A program made the translations under genes and the position numbers. DNA of 51,143 nt from an uncultured Eubacteriales bacterium (GTDB lineage: Bacteria; Bacillota; Clostridia; Christensenellales; Aristaeellaceae): positions 1-51,143 of the forward strand of contig CACXBB010000018.1 in assembly GCA_902765735.1 (NCBI GenBank). The letters run 5' to 3'. Positions within the stretch are counted from its first letter, which is position 1; each line of letters opens with the position of its first letter. Below the pieces are notes generated by a model. It searched no databases. It had not been told where the DNA came from and saw only the letters and a program-made list of their open reading frames with translations. Of the stretch, positions 41,133 through 48,362 are shown in pieces.

Positions 41133-42125
41133 ATGAAGAAAATCGTCGCAGCAATCCTGGCTCTGATGTTGGTTCTGTCCGTGGCCGCGTTCGCCGAGGG
41201 CAATCCGACCATCGCCTACGTGCCGAAGGTCATCGGCCAGCCCTGGTGGGACCACGTGCAGCAGGGCGTTGAAGCCTGGGCCGCCGACAAGGGCATCGAT
41301 GTGATCTACAAGGGTGGCACCACCACCGACTCCGCCGAGCAGGTGCAGATCATGACCGACCTGGTCAACCAGGGCATCGACATCCTGTGCTTCTCCCCCA
41401 ACGATCCCGACGCCTGCGAGCAGATCTGCAAGCAGGCCCGCGACAAGGGCGTCATCGTCATCGCCACCGAGGCCTCCGGCATGGAGAACGTGGACTTTGA
41501 CATCGAGGCCTTCGACGAGGCCGGTCTGGGCGCGTTCCTGATGGACGAGCTGGCCGCGCAGATGGGCGAAGAGGGCGAGTACATCACCATGGTCGGCTCC
41601 ATGACCATGGAGTCCCAGAACAACTGGGCCGACGCCGCCATCGCCCGCCAGGAGGCCGCCTATCCGAACATGACCCTGGTGCCCGACAAGCGCGTCGAGG
41701 ACAACTCCGACGCTCAGGAGGCCTACAACCTCACCATGCAGCTCAAGGAGAAGTATCCGGACCTCAAGGGCATCCTGGGCACCGGCTCCTTCGACGCTCC
41801 CGGCGCCGCCCGCGCCATCGAGGAGATGGGCCTGACCGGTGAGATGTTCGCCATCTCCGTGGCCATGCCGGCCGAGGTCTCCGACTACCTGATCAACGGC
41901 ACCCTCAAGTCCGTCGCGCTGTGGGACGCCAGCGTCACCGCCAAGGTGCAGCTCAACGCCGCCATGAAGCTCTTCGCCGGCGAGTCCATCGAGGAGGGCT
42001 CCGACCTGGGCGAGGAGGGCTACGCCGCCATCCACATCGCCGACAACGGCAAGGGCAAGAACTACATCTACGGCGACGGCTATCTGGCCGTGACCGTGGA
42101 CAACTGGGAGTCCTTCGGCTTCTGA
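41133..42125 (+). CDS. Sugar ABC transporter substrate-binding protein (RhaS/RbsB-like)
   Basis: Extracytoplasmic binding protein of the periplasmic-binding-protein type 4 group, 330 residues. Signal peptide at residues 1-21 (MKKIVAAILALMLVLSVAAFA), cleavable, with no lipobox Cys. The mature part begins NPTIAYVPKVIGQPWWDHVQQGVEAWAADKGIDVIY, has VNQGIDILCFSPNDPDA near 87 and ILGTGSFDAPGAARAIEEMG near 212. This is like rhamnose (RhaS) or AI-2 type binding proteins. A rhamnose mutarotase gene downstream supports a deoxyhexose ligand. GAGGAGGA precedes the ATG. Confidence 0.9.
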   Translation: MKKIVAAILALMLVLSVAAFAEGNPTIAYVPKVIGQPWWDHVQQGVEAWAADKGIDVIYKGGTTTDSAEQVQIMTDLVNQGIDILCFSPNDPDACEQICKQARDKGVIVIATEASGMENVDFDIEAFDEAGLGAFLMDELAAQMGEEGEYITMVGSMTMESQNNWADAAIARQEAAYPNMTLVPDKRVEDNSDAQEAYNLTMQLKEKYPDLKGILGTGSFDAPGAARAIEEMGLTGEMFAISVAMPAEVSDYLINGTLKSVALWDASVTAKVQLNAAMKLFAGESIEEGSDLGEEGYAAIHIADNGKGKNYIYGDGYLAVTVDNWESFGF

Positions 42126-42145
42126 TCGATCAAACGACCTCTTGC

Positions 42146-42175
42146 GAGGCAGGGAAGGTGTGCCTTCCCTGCCTC
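42146..42175 (+). other. Strong intercistronic hairpin
   Basis: A perfect 13-bp stem (42146-42158 with 42163-42175) and four-base loop, with no T tract, between the binding protein and ATPase genes. Fits differential mRNA stability favouring the binding protein. Confidence 0.8.
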
Positions 42176-42268
42176 GATTCACGATTGACCGTCCGCTGAT
42201 GAGATCGGCATCGCGCGGGCGATGCGATGTCATGAACGGACCACGAACGACAAAGGAGCAAACAAAAC

Positions 42269-43753
42269 ATGTCTGAATACCTGCTTCAAATGACGGGGAT
42301 TGACAAGTCCTTCGGCGGCGTGCACGCGCTGGACCACGTCAATTTCGCCATCAAGCCCGGCAAGGTGATGTGCCTGGCCGGGGAAAACGGGTGCGGCAAG
42401 TCCACGCTGGTGAAGATCATCTCCGGCGTGTACACCCGCGATTCGGGCGAGGTGATGTTCGAGGGCAGGGCCATTGAGAAAATCACCCCGGCGGACGCCA
42501 CGCGCATGGGCATACAGGTCATCTACCAGGACCTCTCCATCTTCCCGAACCTGACGGTGATGGAGAACCTGGCCATCAACTCGGAGATCACCGCCAACCG
42601 CAAGATCGTCAACCGGAAGCGCTGGGAGCAGACCGCGCGGGAGGCGCTTTCCAAGATCGGCTATGAGATCGACCTGCACAAGAAGATGGGCGAGCTGTCC
42701 GTGGCGGACAAGCAGCTGGTGGCCATCTGCCGCGCGCTGCTGTTCAACGCGAAGCTCATCATCATGGACGAGCCCACCACCGCGCTGACAAAAAAAGAGG
42801 TGGACGCGCTGTTCAAGACCGTGCGGCAGCTTCGGGACTCCGGCATCGCCATCATGTTCATCAGCCACAAGACGGAGGAGATCTTCGAAATCTCCGACGA
42901 CGTGTGCATCATGCGCAACGGCAAAAACGTGTTCCTCGGGGAGACGGCCACGCTGACGAAGAAGGACTTCACCTACTACATGACCGGCCGCGAGATCGAG
43001 GACGACTACTTCGTGCCCACCAACATCTCAAAGGAGCCGGTGCTGAAGGTCGAGCATCTGACCTGGAGGGACAAGTTCCACGACGTGTCGTTCGAGCTTC
43101 GAAAGGGCGAGATCCTCGGCATCACGGGCCTGCTGGGCTCGGGCCGCACGGAGCTGGCGCTTTCACTGTTCGGGCTGGGCAAGGTGCACTCCGGCACCAT
43201 CACATTAAACGGCCGGCCGGTCAAAATCTCATCGCCCATCGAGGCCCAGAGGCTGCGCATCGGCTACGTGCCGGAGGACCGGCTGACCGAGGGCCTGTGC
43301 CTGCGGCAGCCCATCGCGGACAACATCATGCTCTCCTCATTAAAGCAACTCACCCGGGCGCTGGGCATGATCCGGCATCAGGAGCTGTTTGAGAAGTCCA
43401 ACGAGTGGGTGAAGACCTTCTCCATCGCCACCGACGACGCCCACAAGCACGCCTCCACGCTCTCCGGCGGCAACCAGCAGAAGATCGTGCTGTCCAAGTG
43501 GCTCAACAACGACCTGGACGTGCTGATCCTGAACGGCCCCACCGTGGGCGTGGACATCGGCGCCAAGCAGGACATCCACGCGCTGGTGCACGACCTGGCC
43601 AACAAGGGGCTGGCGGTCATCATCATCTCCGACGACCTGGCGGAGGTGGTGGTCAACTGCAACCGCGTGATCGTCATGAAGGACGGCGGCATCGTGGGCG
43701 AGATGACCGGCGACAGGATCACCGAGGAGAACATCCTCGACATCATACGATGA
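42269..43753 (+). CDS. Sugar ABC transporter ATPase with two nucleotide-binding domains (RhaT/RbsA-like)
   Basis: A 494-residue tandem ATPase of the CUT2 class. The first domain is intact: Walker A GENGCGKST at 38-46, signature LSVADKQL near 146 and Walker B IIMDEPTTALT near 166. The second has LLGSGRTELALSLFG in place of Walker A, signature LSGGNQQKIVLSKWL near 396, and a Walker B segment reading LILN422-G423-PTVGVD where the usual form is LILDEPTRGVD. The catalytic acidic pair is therefore missing, and this site is likely non-hydrolytic. AAAGGAG precedes the ATG. It is co-transcribed with two permease genes. Confidence 0.93.
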   Translation: MSEYLLQMTGIDKSFGGVHALDHVNFAIKPGKVMCLAGENGCGKSTLVKIISGVYTRDSGEVMFEGRAIEKITPADATRMGIQVIYQDLSIFPNLTVMENLAINSEITANRKIVNRKRWEQTAREALSKIGYEIDLHKKMGELSVADKQLVAICRALLFNAKLIIMDEPTTALTKKEVDALFKTVRQLRDSGIAIMFISHKTEEIFEISDDVCIMRNGKNVFLGETATLTKKDFTYYMTGREIEDDYFVPTNISKEPVLKVEHLTWRDKFHDVSFELRKGEILGITGLLGSGRTELALSLFGLGKVHSGTITLNGRPVKISSPIEAQRLRIGYVPEDRLTEGLCLRQPIADNIMLSSLKQLTRALGMIRHQELFEKSNEWVKTFSIATDDAHKHASTLSGGNQQKIVLSKWLNNDLDVLILNGPTVGVDIGAKQDIHALVHDLANKGLAVIIISDDLAEVVVNCNRVIVMKDGGIVGEMTGDRITEENILDIIR

Positions 43754-43765
43754 GGAGGCGCGCAC

Positions 43766-44779
43766 ATGAATAAGGCTGCATTGAAGCGCATGACGCGCAG
43801 AACCGAGTTTTACATGTTTATCGTGCTGATCCTGCTGTGCGTGCTGGTTCAGATCAAGTCCGGCGGCAAGCTGATCGCCTTCCCGGGCATATTCACCCGG
43901 CTGAACGTCACGGTGCTTCGGACCATGGTGGTGAACGGCATGTTCGCCATGTGCTCGCTGGTGGTCATGATCTCCGGCGGCTTCGACCTGTCCTTCCCCG
44001 CCATCGCGGCGCTGTCGTACTCGCTAACCTGCACCATCTGCTTAAACAACGGCTGGTGCCAGAACAGCCCCGTCGTGGGCTTTCTGCTGGCGGCGGCCAT
44101 CGGCTGGGTGCTGGGCATGCTGAACGGCTGGATCATCTCAAACTTCAAGCTCAACACCATGATCGTCACCCTGGGCACGCAGACGCTGTTCACCGGCATC
44201 TCCATGGGCCTGCTGGCGCTGAAGGAGATCACCTCCACCCTGCCCAACGGCTTCAAGACCTTCGGCAAGCTGTATATCCTGGAGGGCGTGGACGGCAAGA
44301 TCCGCTTCACGCTGTCGGCGATGGTGATCTTCCTGATACTGCTGTGCGCCATCGTGTCGTTCATACTCAACAAGACCATGTTCGGCCGGGCGCTTTACGC
44401 CATCGGCGGCAACGAGGTCTCCGCCGAGCGCGCCGGCTACAACGTCAAAAAGGTCAAGTTCCTGCTGTACTCCTCCGTGGGCGCGCTTTCGGGCTTCGTG
44501 GGCATGATCCGCGTGTGCATGGAGAGCCAGTCCATCCCCAAGGCCATGGTGGGCCGCGAGATGACCATCATCCCCGCGGTCATACTGGGCGGCGCGTCGA
44601 TCTTCGGCGGCGAGGGCACCGTGTTCGGCACGGTGGTGGCGGTGGCCATCATATCGCTGGTGTCCAACTCCATGCTGCTGCTGGGCATCGACACCTACTG
44701 GCAGCAGTTCTTCAACGGCCTGGTGATACTGGTCGGCGTCACCGTGTCCGCCCTGCAGGCCAAGCGCCAGAAGCAGTAA
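43766..44779 (+). CDS. Sugar ABC transporter permease 1 (RbsC/RhaP-like)
   Basis: A CUT2-type inner membrane permease, 337 residues and about ten helices. Conserved blocks are LVVMISGGFDLSFPAIAALS near residue 70, LNGWIISNFKLNTMIVTLGTQTLFTGI near 120, ALYAIGGNEVSAERAGYNVKKVKF near 210 and VILGGASIFGGEGTVFGTVVAV near 272. Twelve bases after the ATPase gene, with GAGGAGG upstream. Forms a heterodimer with the next gene product. Confidence 0.93.
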   Translation: MNKAALKRMTRRTEFYMFIVLILLCVLVQIKSGGKLIAFPGIFTRLNVTVLRTMVVNGMFAMCSLVVMISGGFDLSFPAIAALSYSLTCTICLNNGWCQNSPVVGFLLAAAIGWVLGMLNGWIISNFKLNTMIVTLGTQTLFTGISMGLLALKEITSTLPNGFKTFGKLYILEGVDGKIRFTLSAMVIFLILLCAIVSFILNKTMFGRALYAIGGNEVSAERAGYNVKKVKFLLYSSVGALSGFVGMIRVCMESQSIPKAMVGREMTIIPAVILGGASIFGGEGTVFGTVVAVAIISLVSNSMLLLGIDTYWQQFFNGLVILVGVTVSALQAKRQKQ

Positions 44780-44792
44780 AGGGAGGTGCGCA

Positions 44793-45800
44793 ATGATGAA
44801 ATCCAAGACCTTTGAAAAGCACAGCTACACCTTCATGCTGCTGGGCCTGATGGCCGTGGTGCTGCTGTTCTTCACCGCCTTAAAGGGCGGCATGATGTGG
44901 AAGGGCGACGTGTGGCTGGGCATCGCCATGCAGTTTCCGGAGTACGGCGTGGTCACGCTGGGGCTGATGTTCTGCTTCATCTGCGGCAAGATGGACATGT
45001 CCTTCATGGCGCTGGGCAACTTCGCCACCATCATGGCGGTCATGTACATGGGCGCCCACGCGGATTCCCCGGCGGGCGGCGTGATACTGGTGGGCATCGC
45101 GATCGCCCTGGGCATCGCGGTCGTCGGCGGCCTGATCAACGGCCTGCTGGTGGCATACCTCGACATCCCGCCGGTGATGGCCACCATCTCCATGCAGCTG
45201 GTGTGGACGGGCCTCTCGGTGGCGCTGACCAACGGCAACACCGTCAAGGGCCTGCCGAGCCTGTACACCGACATCGGCCACACCTACCTGCTGGGCTTTC
45301 TGCCGGTGCCGCTTCTGATCTTCCTGGTGATATTCGCCGTCGCCTGGTGGCTTTTGCAGCACACCGTGTACGGCGAGAAGCTCTACATGGTGGGCACCAA
45401 CATCAAGGCCGCCGAGTTCTCCGCCATCAACACCAGGCGCATGGTGATCGGCACCTATATCCTCTGCGACGTGATCTGCTGCATCGGCTGCCTGATCATG
45501 ATCTCCACCATGGCCAGCGCCAAGGCGGACTACGGCACCTCCTACGTGATGCGCTGCATACTGATCCTCGTGCTGGCCGGCGTGCTGCCGGACGGCGGCA
45601 TGGGCAGGATCGACAATGTGCTCATCGCCATCGTCACCATACAGATCATCGCCACCGGCGTCAACATGTTCCCCAACCTCAATACATACTACGCCAGCCT
45701 CATATGGGGCGCCCTGCTGCTGGTGGTGCTGGTGATGTCCACCCGTATGAGCAGCGGAGGATTCTTGAGGCTGCGGGCTAAAAAGGCTGCGAAGGCGTGA
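44793..45800 (+). CDS. Sugar ABC transporter permease 2 (RbsC/RhaQ-like)
   Basis: Second permease subunit, 335 residues, about ten helices. Family blocks are LMFCFICGKMDMSFMALGNFATIMAV near residue 50, LINGLLVAYLDIPPVMATISMQLVWTGLSVALTNG near 110, KLYMVGTNIKAAEFSAINTRRMVI near 195 and VLPDGGMGRIDNVLIAIVTIQIIATGVNMF near 265. It starts at the first of two adjacent ATG codons, behind GGGAGG. Having two different permeases matches the RhaP/RhaQ arrangement rather than single-permease ribose systems. Confidence 0.92.
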   Translation: MMKSKTFEKHSYTFMLLGLMAVVLLFFTALKGGMMWKGDVWLGIAMQFPEYGVVTLGLMFCFICGKMDMSFMALGNFATIMAVMYMGAHADSPAGGVILVGIAIALGIAVVGGLINGLLVAYLDIPPVMATISMQLVWTGLSVALTNGNTVKGLPSLYTDIGHTYLLGFLPVPLLIFLVIFAVAWWLLQHTVYGEKLYMVGTNIKAAEFSAINTRRMVIGTYILCDVICCIGCLIMISTMASAKADYGTSYVMRCILILVLAGVLPDGGMGRIDNVLIAIVTIQIIATGVNMFPNLNTYYASLIWGALLLVVLVMSTRMSSGGFLRLRAKKAAKA

Positions 45801-45810
45801 GAATAATTAG

Positions 45811-45977
45811 AGTGGAGAGTGGAGAGTGAAGAGTGAAGATCAGGATGAAATCCTTACGGATTTCTTTTGATTGAAGGCTGCGAAGCATCGTACAATCATT
45901 GATTATTATATATAAATTAAAACAAATCCGAAGGATTTGTACCACAACTCCACTCTCCACTCTTCACTCTCCACTCT
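45811..45977. repeat. AT-rich insert flanked by inverted GAGAGTG heptamer arrays
   Basis: GAGTGGAGAGTGGAGAGTG at the left and its inverse CACTCTCCACTCTTCACTCT at the right surround about 115 bases of low-GC DNA. The core holds two hairpins, GAAATCCTTACGGATTTC and CAAATCCGAAGGATTTG. It lies between the permease gene and the methyltransferase gene. Confidence 0.8.
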
Positions 45978-45991
45978 CGGGCGCAGCCCGA

Positions 45992-45997
45992 TATAAT
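45992..45997 (+). promoter_or_regulatory. Candidate -10 of the methyl-transfer gene run
   Basis: TATAAT 40 bases upstream of the ATG at 46037, with no good -35 at normal spacing. Either weak, activator-dependent, or not used if the importer transcript reads through. Confidence 0.3.
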
Positions 45998-46036
45998 AGA
46001 CGAACCACATAACAATACGCATGGGAGGAACCTGAC

Positions 46037-47083
46037 ATGAACAGCCTGGAGAGATTCTACAAGACCATCGCCTACGAGCCTGTGGATCGTCCCGCCTGCT
46101 GGCTGGGCGACCCGACCCCGGAGGAGGCCAAAAAGCTTTGCAAATACTACGGCGTCGCCAACACCAGCGAGCTCAAGAAGGTGGTCGGGGACGACTTCTA
46201 CGCGGTGGAGATCCCCTATCACTCCCCCACCTGCAACGCCATATTCGCGGCGTTTGACTGGTACATGAACGGCACCAACGTGGACACCGAGCACCGCACG
46301 CTGACGGCGGACGGCTGCTTTGCCCACTGTGAGGACCTTGACGACGTGAAGGCCGTGAACTTCCCCTGGCCGGACCCGGAGAAGTACATCGACCCCGAGC
46401 TGTGCCGCAGGCTGGTGGGCGAGGCTCCCGAGGGCAAGACGGTCATGGGCATGCTGTGGGCGTGCCACTTCCAGGACACCTGCGCGGCCTTCGGCATGCA
46501 GACGGCACTGATGAACATGGTGGCGGAGCCGGAGATGGTGCACTACGTGGACGACCACATCGTAGCGTTCTACGAAAAGGCCCTGCGCATCTTCCTCGAT
46601 GCCACGAAGGGCAAGGTGCACGCGCTGCTCATCGGCGACGATGTGGGCAGCCAGCGCGGCCTGATGATCTCCCCGGCGCTGGTGAAGGAATTCGTGATCC
46701 CCGGCGCGAAGAAGCTCATCGACATCGCCCACAGCTACGGCGTGAAGATCGTGTACCACTCCTGCGGCTCCATCGTGGACGCCATACCGCTTTTGATCGA
46801 GGCGGGCGTGGACGCCGTGCATCCCATACAGGCCAAGGCCGCGGGCATGAACCCCGAGAACCTCAAGGAGAAGTTCTACGGCAAGGTGGCCTTCTGCGGC
46901 GGCGTGGACACCCAGGACCTGCTGCCCTTCGGCACGCCGGAGCAGGTGGCGCAGCGCGTCAGGGAGCTCCGGGCGATCTTCCCCACCGGATTGATCGTCT
47001 CCCCCAGCCACGAGGCGCTCCAGGCGGACGTTCCTCCGGAAAATGTTAAATCTTTATTTGACGAAGCGGGAAAAATATATTAA
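46037..47083 (+). CDS. UroD-family corrinoid methyltransferase, MtaA/MtbA-like zinc type
   Basis: TIM-barrel methyltransferase-like protein, 348 residues. The MtaA/MtbA zinc signature is present: H241-S-C243 in VYHSCGSIVD and C287 in VAFCGGVDTQDLLP. The latter is followed by PFGTPEQVAQRVRELRAIFP and the family C-terminus. True UroD enzymes lack this Cys pattern. Twenty-four bases separate it from a rhamnose mutarotase gene and 23 more separate that from a methyltetrahydrofolate methyltransferase, so the three are surely one transcript. GGGAGG precedes the ATG. Likely role: moving a methyl group from a substrate to a corrinoid protein, or between corrinoid and a thiol or pterin. Confidence 0.85.
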   Translation: MNSLERFYKTIAYEPVDRPACWLGDPTPEEAKKLCKYYGVANTSELKKVVGDDFYAVEIPYHSPTCNAIFAAFDWYMNGTNVDTEHRTLTADGCFAHCEDLDDVKAVNFPWPDPEKYIDPELCRRLVGEAPEGKTVMGMLWACHFQDTCAAFGMQTALMNMVAEPEMVHYVDDHIVAFYEKALRIFLDATKGKVHALLIGDDVGSQRGLMISPALVKEFVIPGAKKLIDIAHSYGVKIVYHSCGSIVDAIPLLIEAGVDAVHPIQAKAAGMNPENLKEKFYGKVAFCGGVDTQDLLPFGTPEQVAQRVRELRAIFPTGLIVSPSHEALQADVPPENVKSLFDEAGKIY

Positions 47084-47107
47084 AATAGACGTAGGAGGGA
47101 AAAGCAC

Positions 47108-47434
47108 ATGCTTCTGCGCTTTGGACAGATGATCAAGGTCAGGCCCGACTGCCTGGCCGCCTACAAGAAGTGGCACGCCAACCCCATGCCCGGGGTCAAC
47201 GAGATGATCAAGGCCTGCCACCTGAAGAACTATTCCATCTACAGCAGAGGGGACTACCTGTTCGCCTACTTCGAGTATGACGGGGACGACTTCGACGCCG
47301 ACATGGCGAAGATGGCCGCCGACCCCAATACCCAGGCCTGGTGGGACGTGGTGAAGCCCCTGATGCAGCCGCTGGAAGATCGCAAGGAAGGCGAATTCTG
47401 GTCCGACATGGAGGAAGTGTATCACCTCGATTAA
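47108..47434 (+). CDS. rhaM: L-rhamnose mutarotase
   Basis: A 108-residue mutarotase of the RhaM/RhaU (DUF718) family, full length. It interconverts alpha and beta anomers of L-rhamnose. Conserved features are LRFGQMIKVRPDCLAAYKKWH with H23, the CHLKNYSIYSRGDYLFAYFEY strand region and TQAWWDVVKPLMQPL with the double Trp. AGGAGGG precedes the ATG. Its placement between two methyltransferase genes, downstream of a RhaSTPQ-type importer, is the main clue that the methyl donor could be a sugar. Confidence 0.92.
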   Translation: MLLRFGQMIKVRPDCLAAYKKWHANPMPGVNEMIKACHLKNYSIYSRGDYLFAYFEYDGDDFDADMAKMAADPNTQAWWDVVKPLMQPLEDRKEGEFWSDMEEVYHLD

Positions 47435-47456
47435 TAACACAGGGGGATGAAATCAC

Positions 47457-48266
47457 ATGATTATCATCGGCGAGAAGATCAACGGCTCCATTCCGATTGT
47501 GGCGGATGCCATCGCCCGCAGGGACAGCGAGTTCATCAAGGCCCGCGCCAGGATGCAGGAGGAGGCCGGCGCCACCTTCATCGACTGCTGCGCGTCCGTG
47601 CCCGAGGCCCAGGAGGTCGAGACCCTCAAGTGGATGATCGACTGCATTCAGGAGGTCTCCGACCTGCCCATCTCCGTGGACAGCCCCAGCGCCAAGGTGC
47701 TCTCGGAGGCCTACAAGTTCTGCAAGAGGCCCGGCCTGTTCAACTCCGTGTCCGGCGAGGGCGACAAGATCGACATCATCTTCCCGATCATGGCGGAGAA
47801 CAAGAAGTGGGAGTGCATCGCCCTGTGCTCCGACGACACGGGCATCCCGAAGAACGCCGCCGACCGCCTGAAGGTGTTCGACAAGATCATGGCCAAGGCC
47901 AAGGAGTACGGCATCACGCCCAACCGGCTGCACATCGATCCGCTGGTGGAGATGCTGTGTACCTCCGAGAATGGCATCGAGACGAACACCGAGGTCATCT
48001 CGACCATCCGCGAAAAGTATCCCAGCATCCACATCACCGCCGCCGTGTCCAACATCTCCTTCAACCTGCCGGTGCGCAAGATGGTGAACCTGGGCTTCAC
48101 GGTGCTGGCGATGAACGCCGGCCTGGACAGCGCCATTCTCGATCCCACCAACCGCGACATGATGGGCGTCATCTTCGCCACCGAGGCGCTGCTGGGCATG
48201 GACGACTACTGCATGGAGTACATCTCCGCCTACCGCGAAGGCCTGTTCGGACCGAAGAAGGACTGA
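47457..48266 (+). CDS. Methyltetrahydrofolate:corrinoid methyltransferase (MeTr/AcsE-MtvA type)
   Basis: Pterin-binding TIM-barrel methyltransferase, 269 residues, the usual MeTr length. Opening MIIIGEKINGSIPIV, then LPISVDSPSAKVL near residue 67, LHIDPLVEML near 160, SNISFNLPVRKMVN near 200 and LDSAILDPTNRDMMG near 224 fit the dihydropteroate-synthase-like family that moves methyl groups between corrinoid protein and tetrahydrofolate. In a catabolic run it would be methyltransferase II, feeding one-carbon metabolism. AGGGGGA precedes the ATG. No CO dehydrogenase/acetyl-CoA synthase genes are nearby, which argues for a demethylation role. Confidence 0.93.
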   Translation: MIIIGEKINGSIPIVADAIARRDSEFIKARARMQEEAGATFIDCCASVPEAQEVETLKWMIDCIQEVSDLPISVDSPSAKVLSEAYKFCKRPGLFNSVSGEGDKIDIIFPIMAENKKWECIALCSDDTGIPKNAADRLKVFDKIMAKAKEYGITPNRLHIDPLVEMLCTSENGIETNTEVISTIREKYPSIHITAAVSNISFNLPVRKMVNLGFTVLAMNAGLDSAILDPTNRDMMGVIFATEALLGMDDYCMEYISAYREGLFGPKKD

Positions 48267-48362
48267 CTTAACGCAACCGAAGCACAATGAATCGAGCCTT
48301 TCCGACCGGTGAAGCCGCGTCGGAAAGGCTGTATTGGTATGCGATCAAACAGGGAGGCCGCC

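Noticed and set aside
41133-45800. Autoinducer-2 (Lsr) importer
   Set aside because: No lsrK, lsrF or lsrG genes follow; a rhamnose mutarotase and an AraC regulator point to a sugar.
47457-48266. Dihydropteroate synthase
   Set aside because: Its length, opening GEKINGS and neighbours match MeTr; no folate synthesis genes are nearby.
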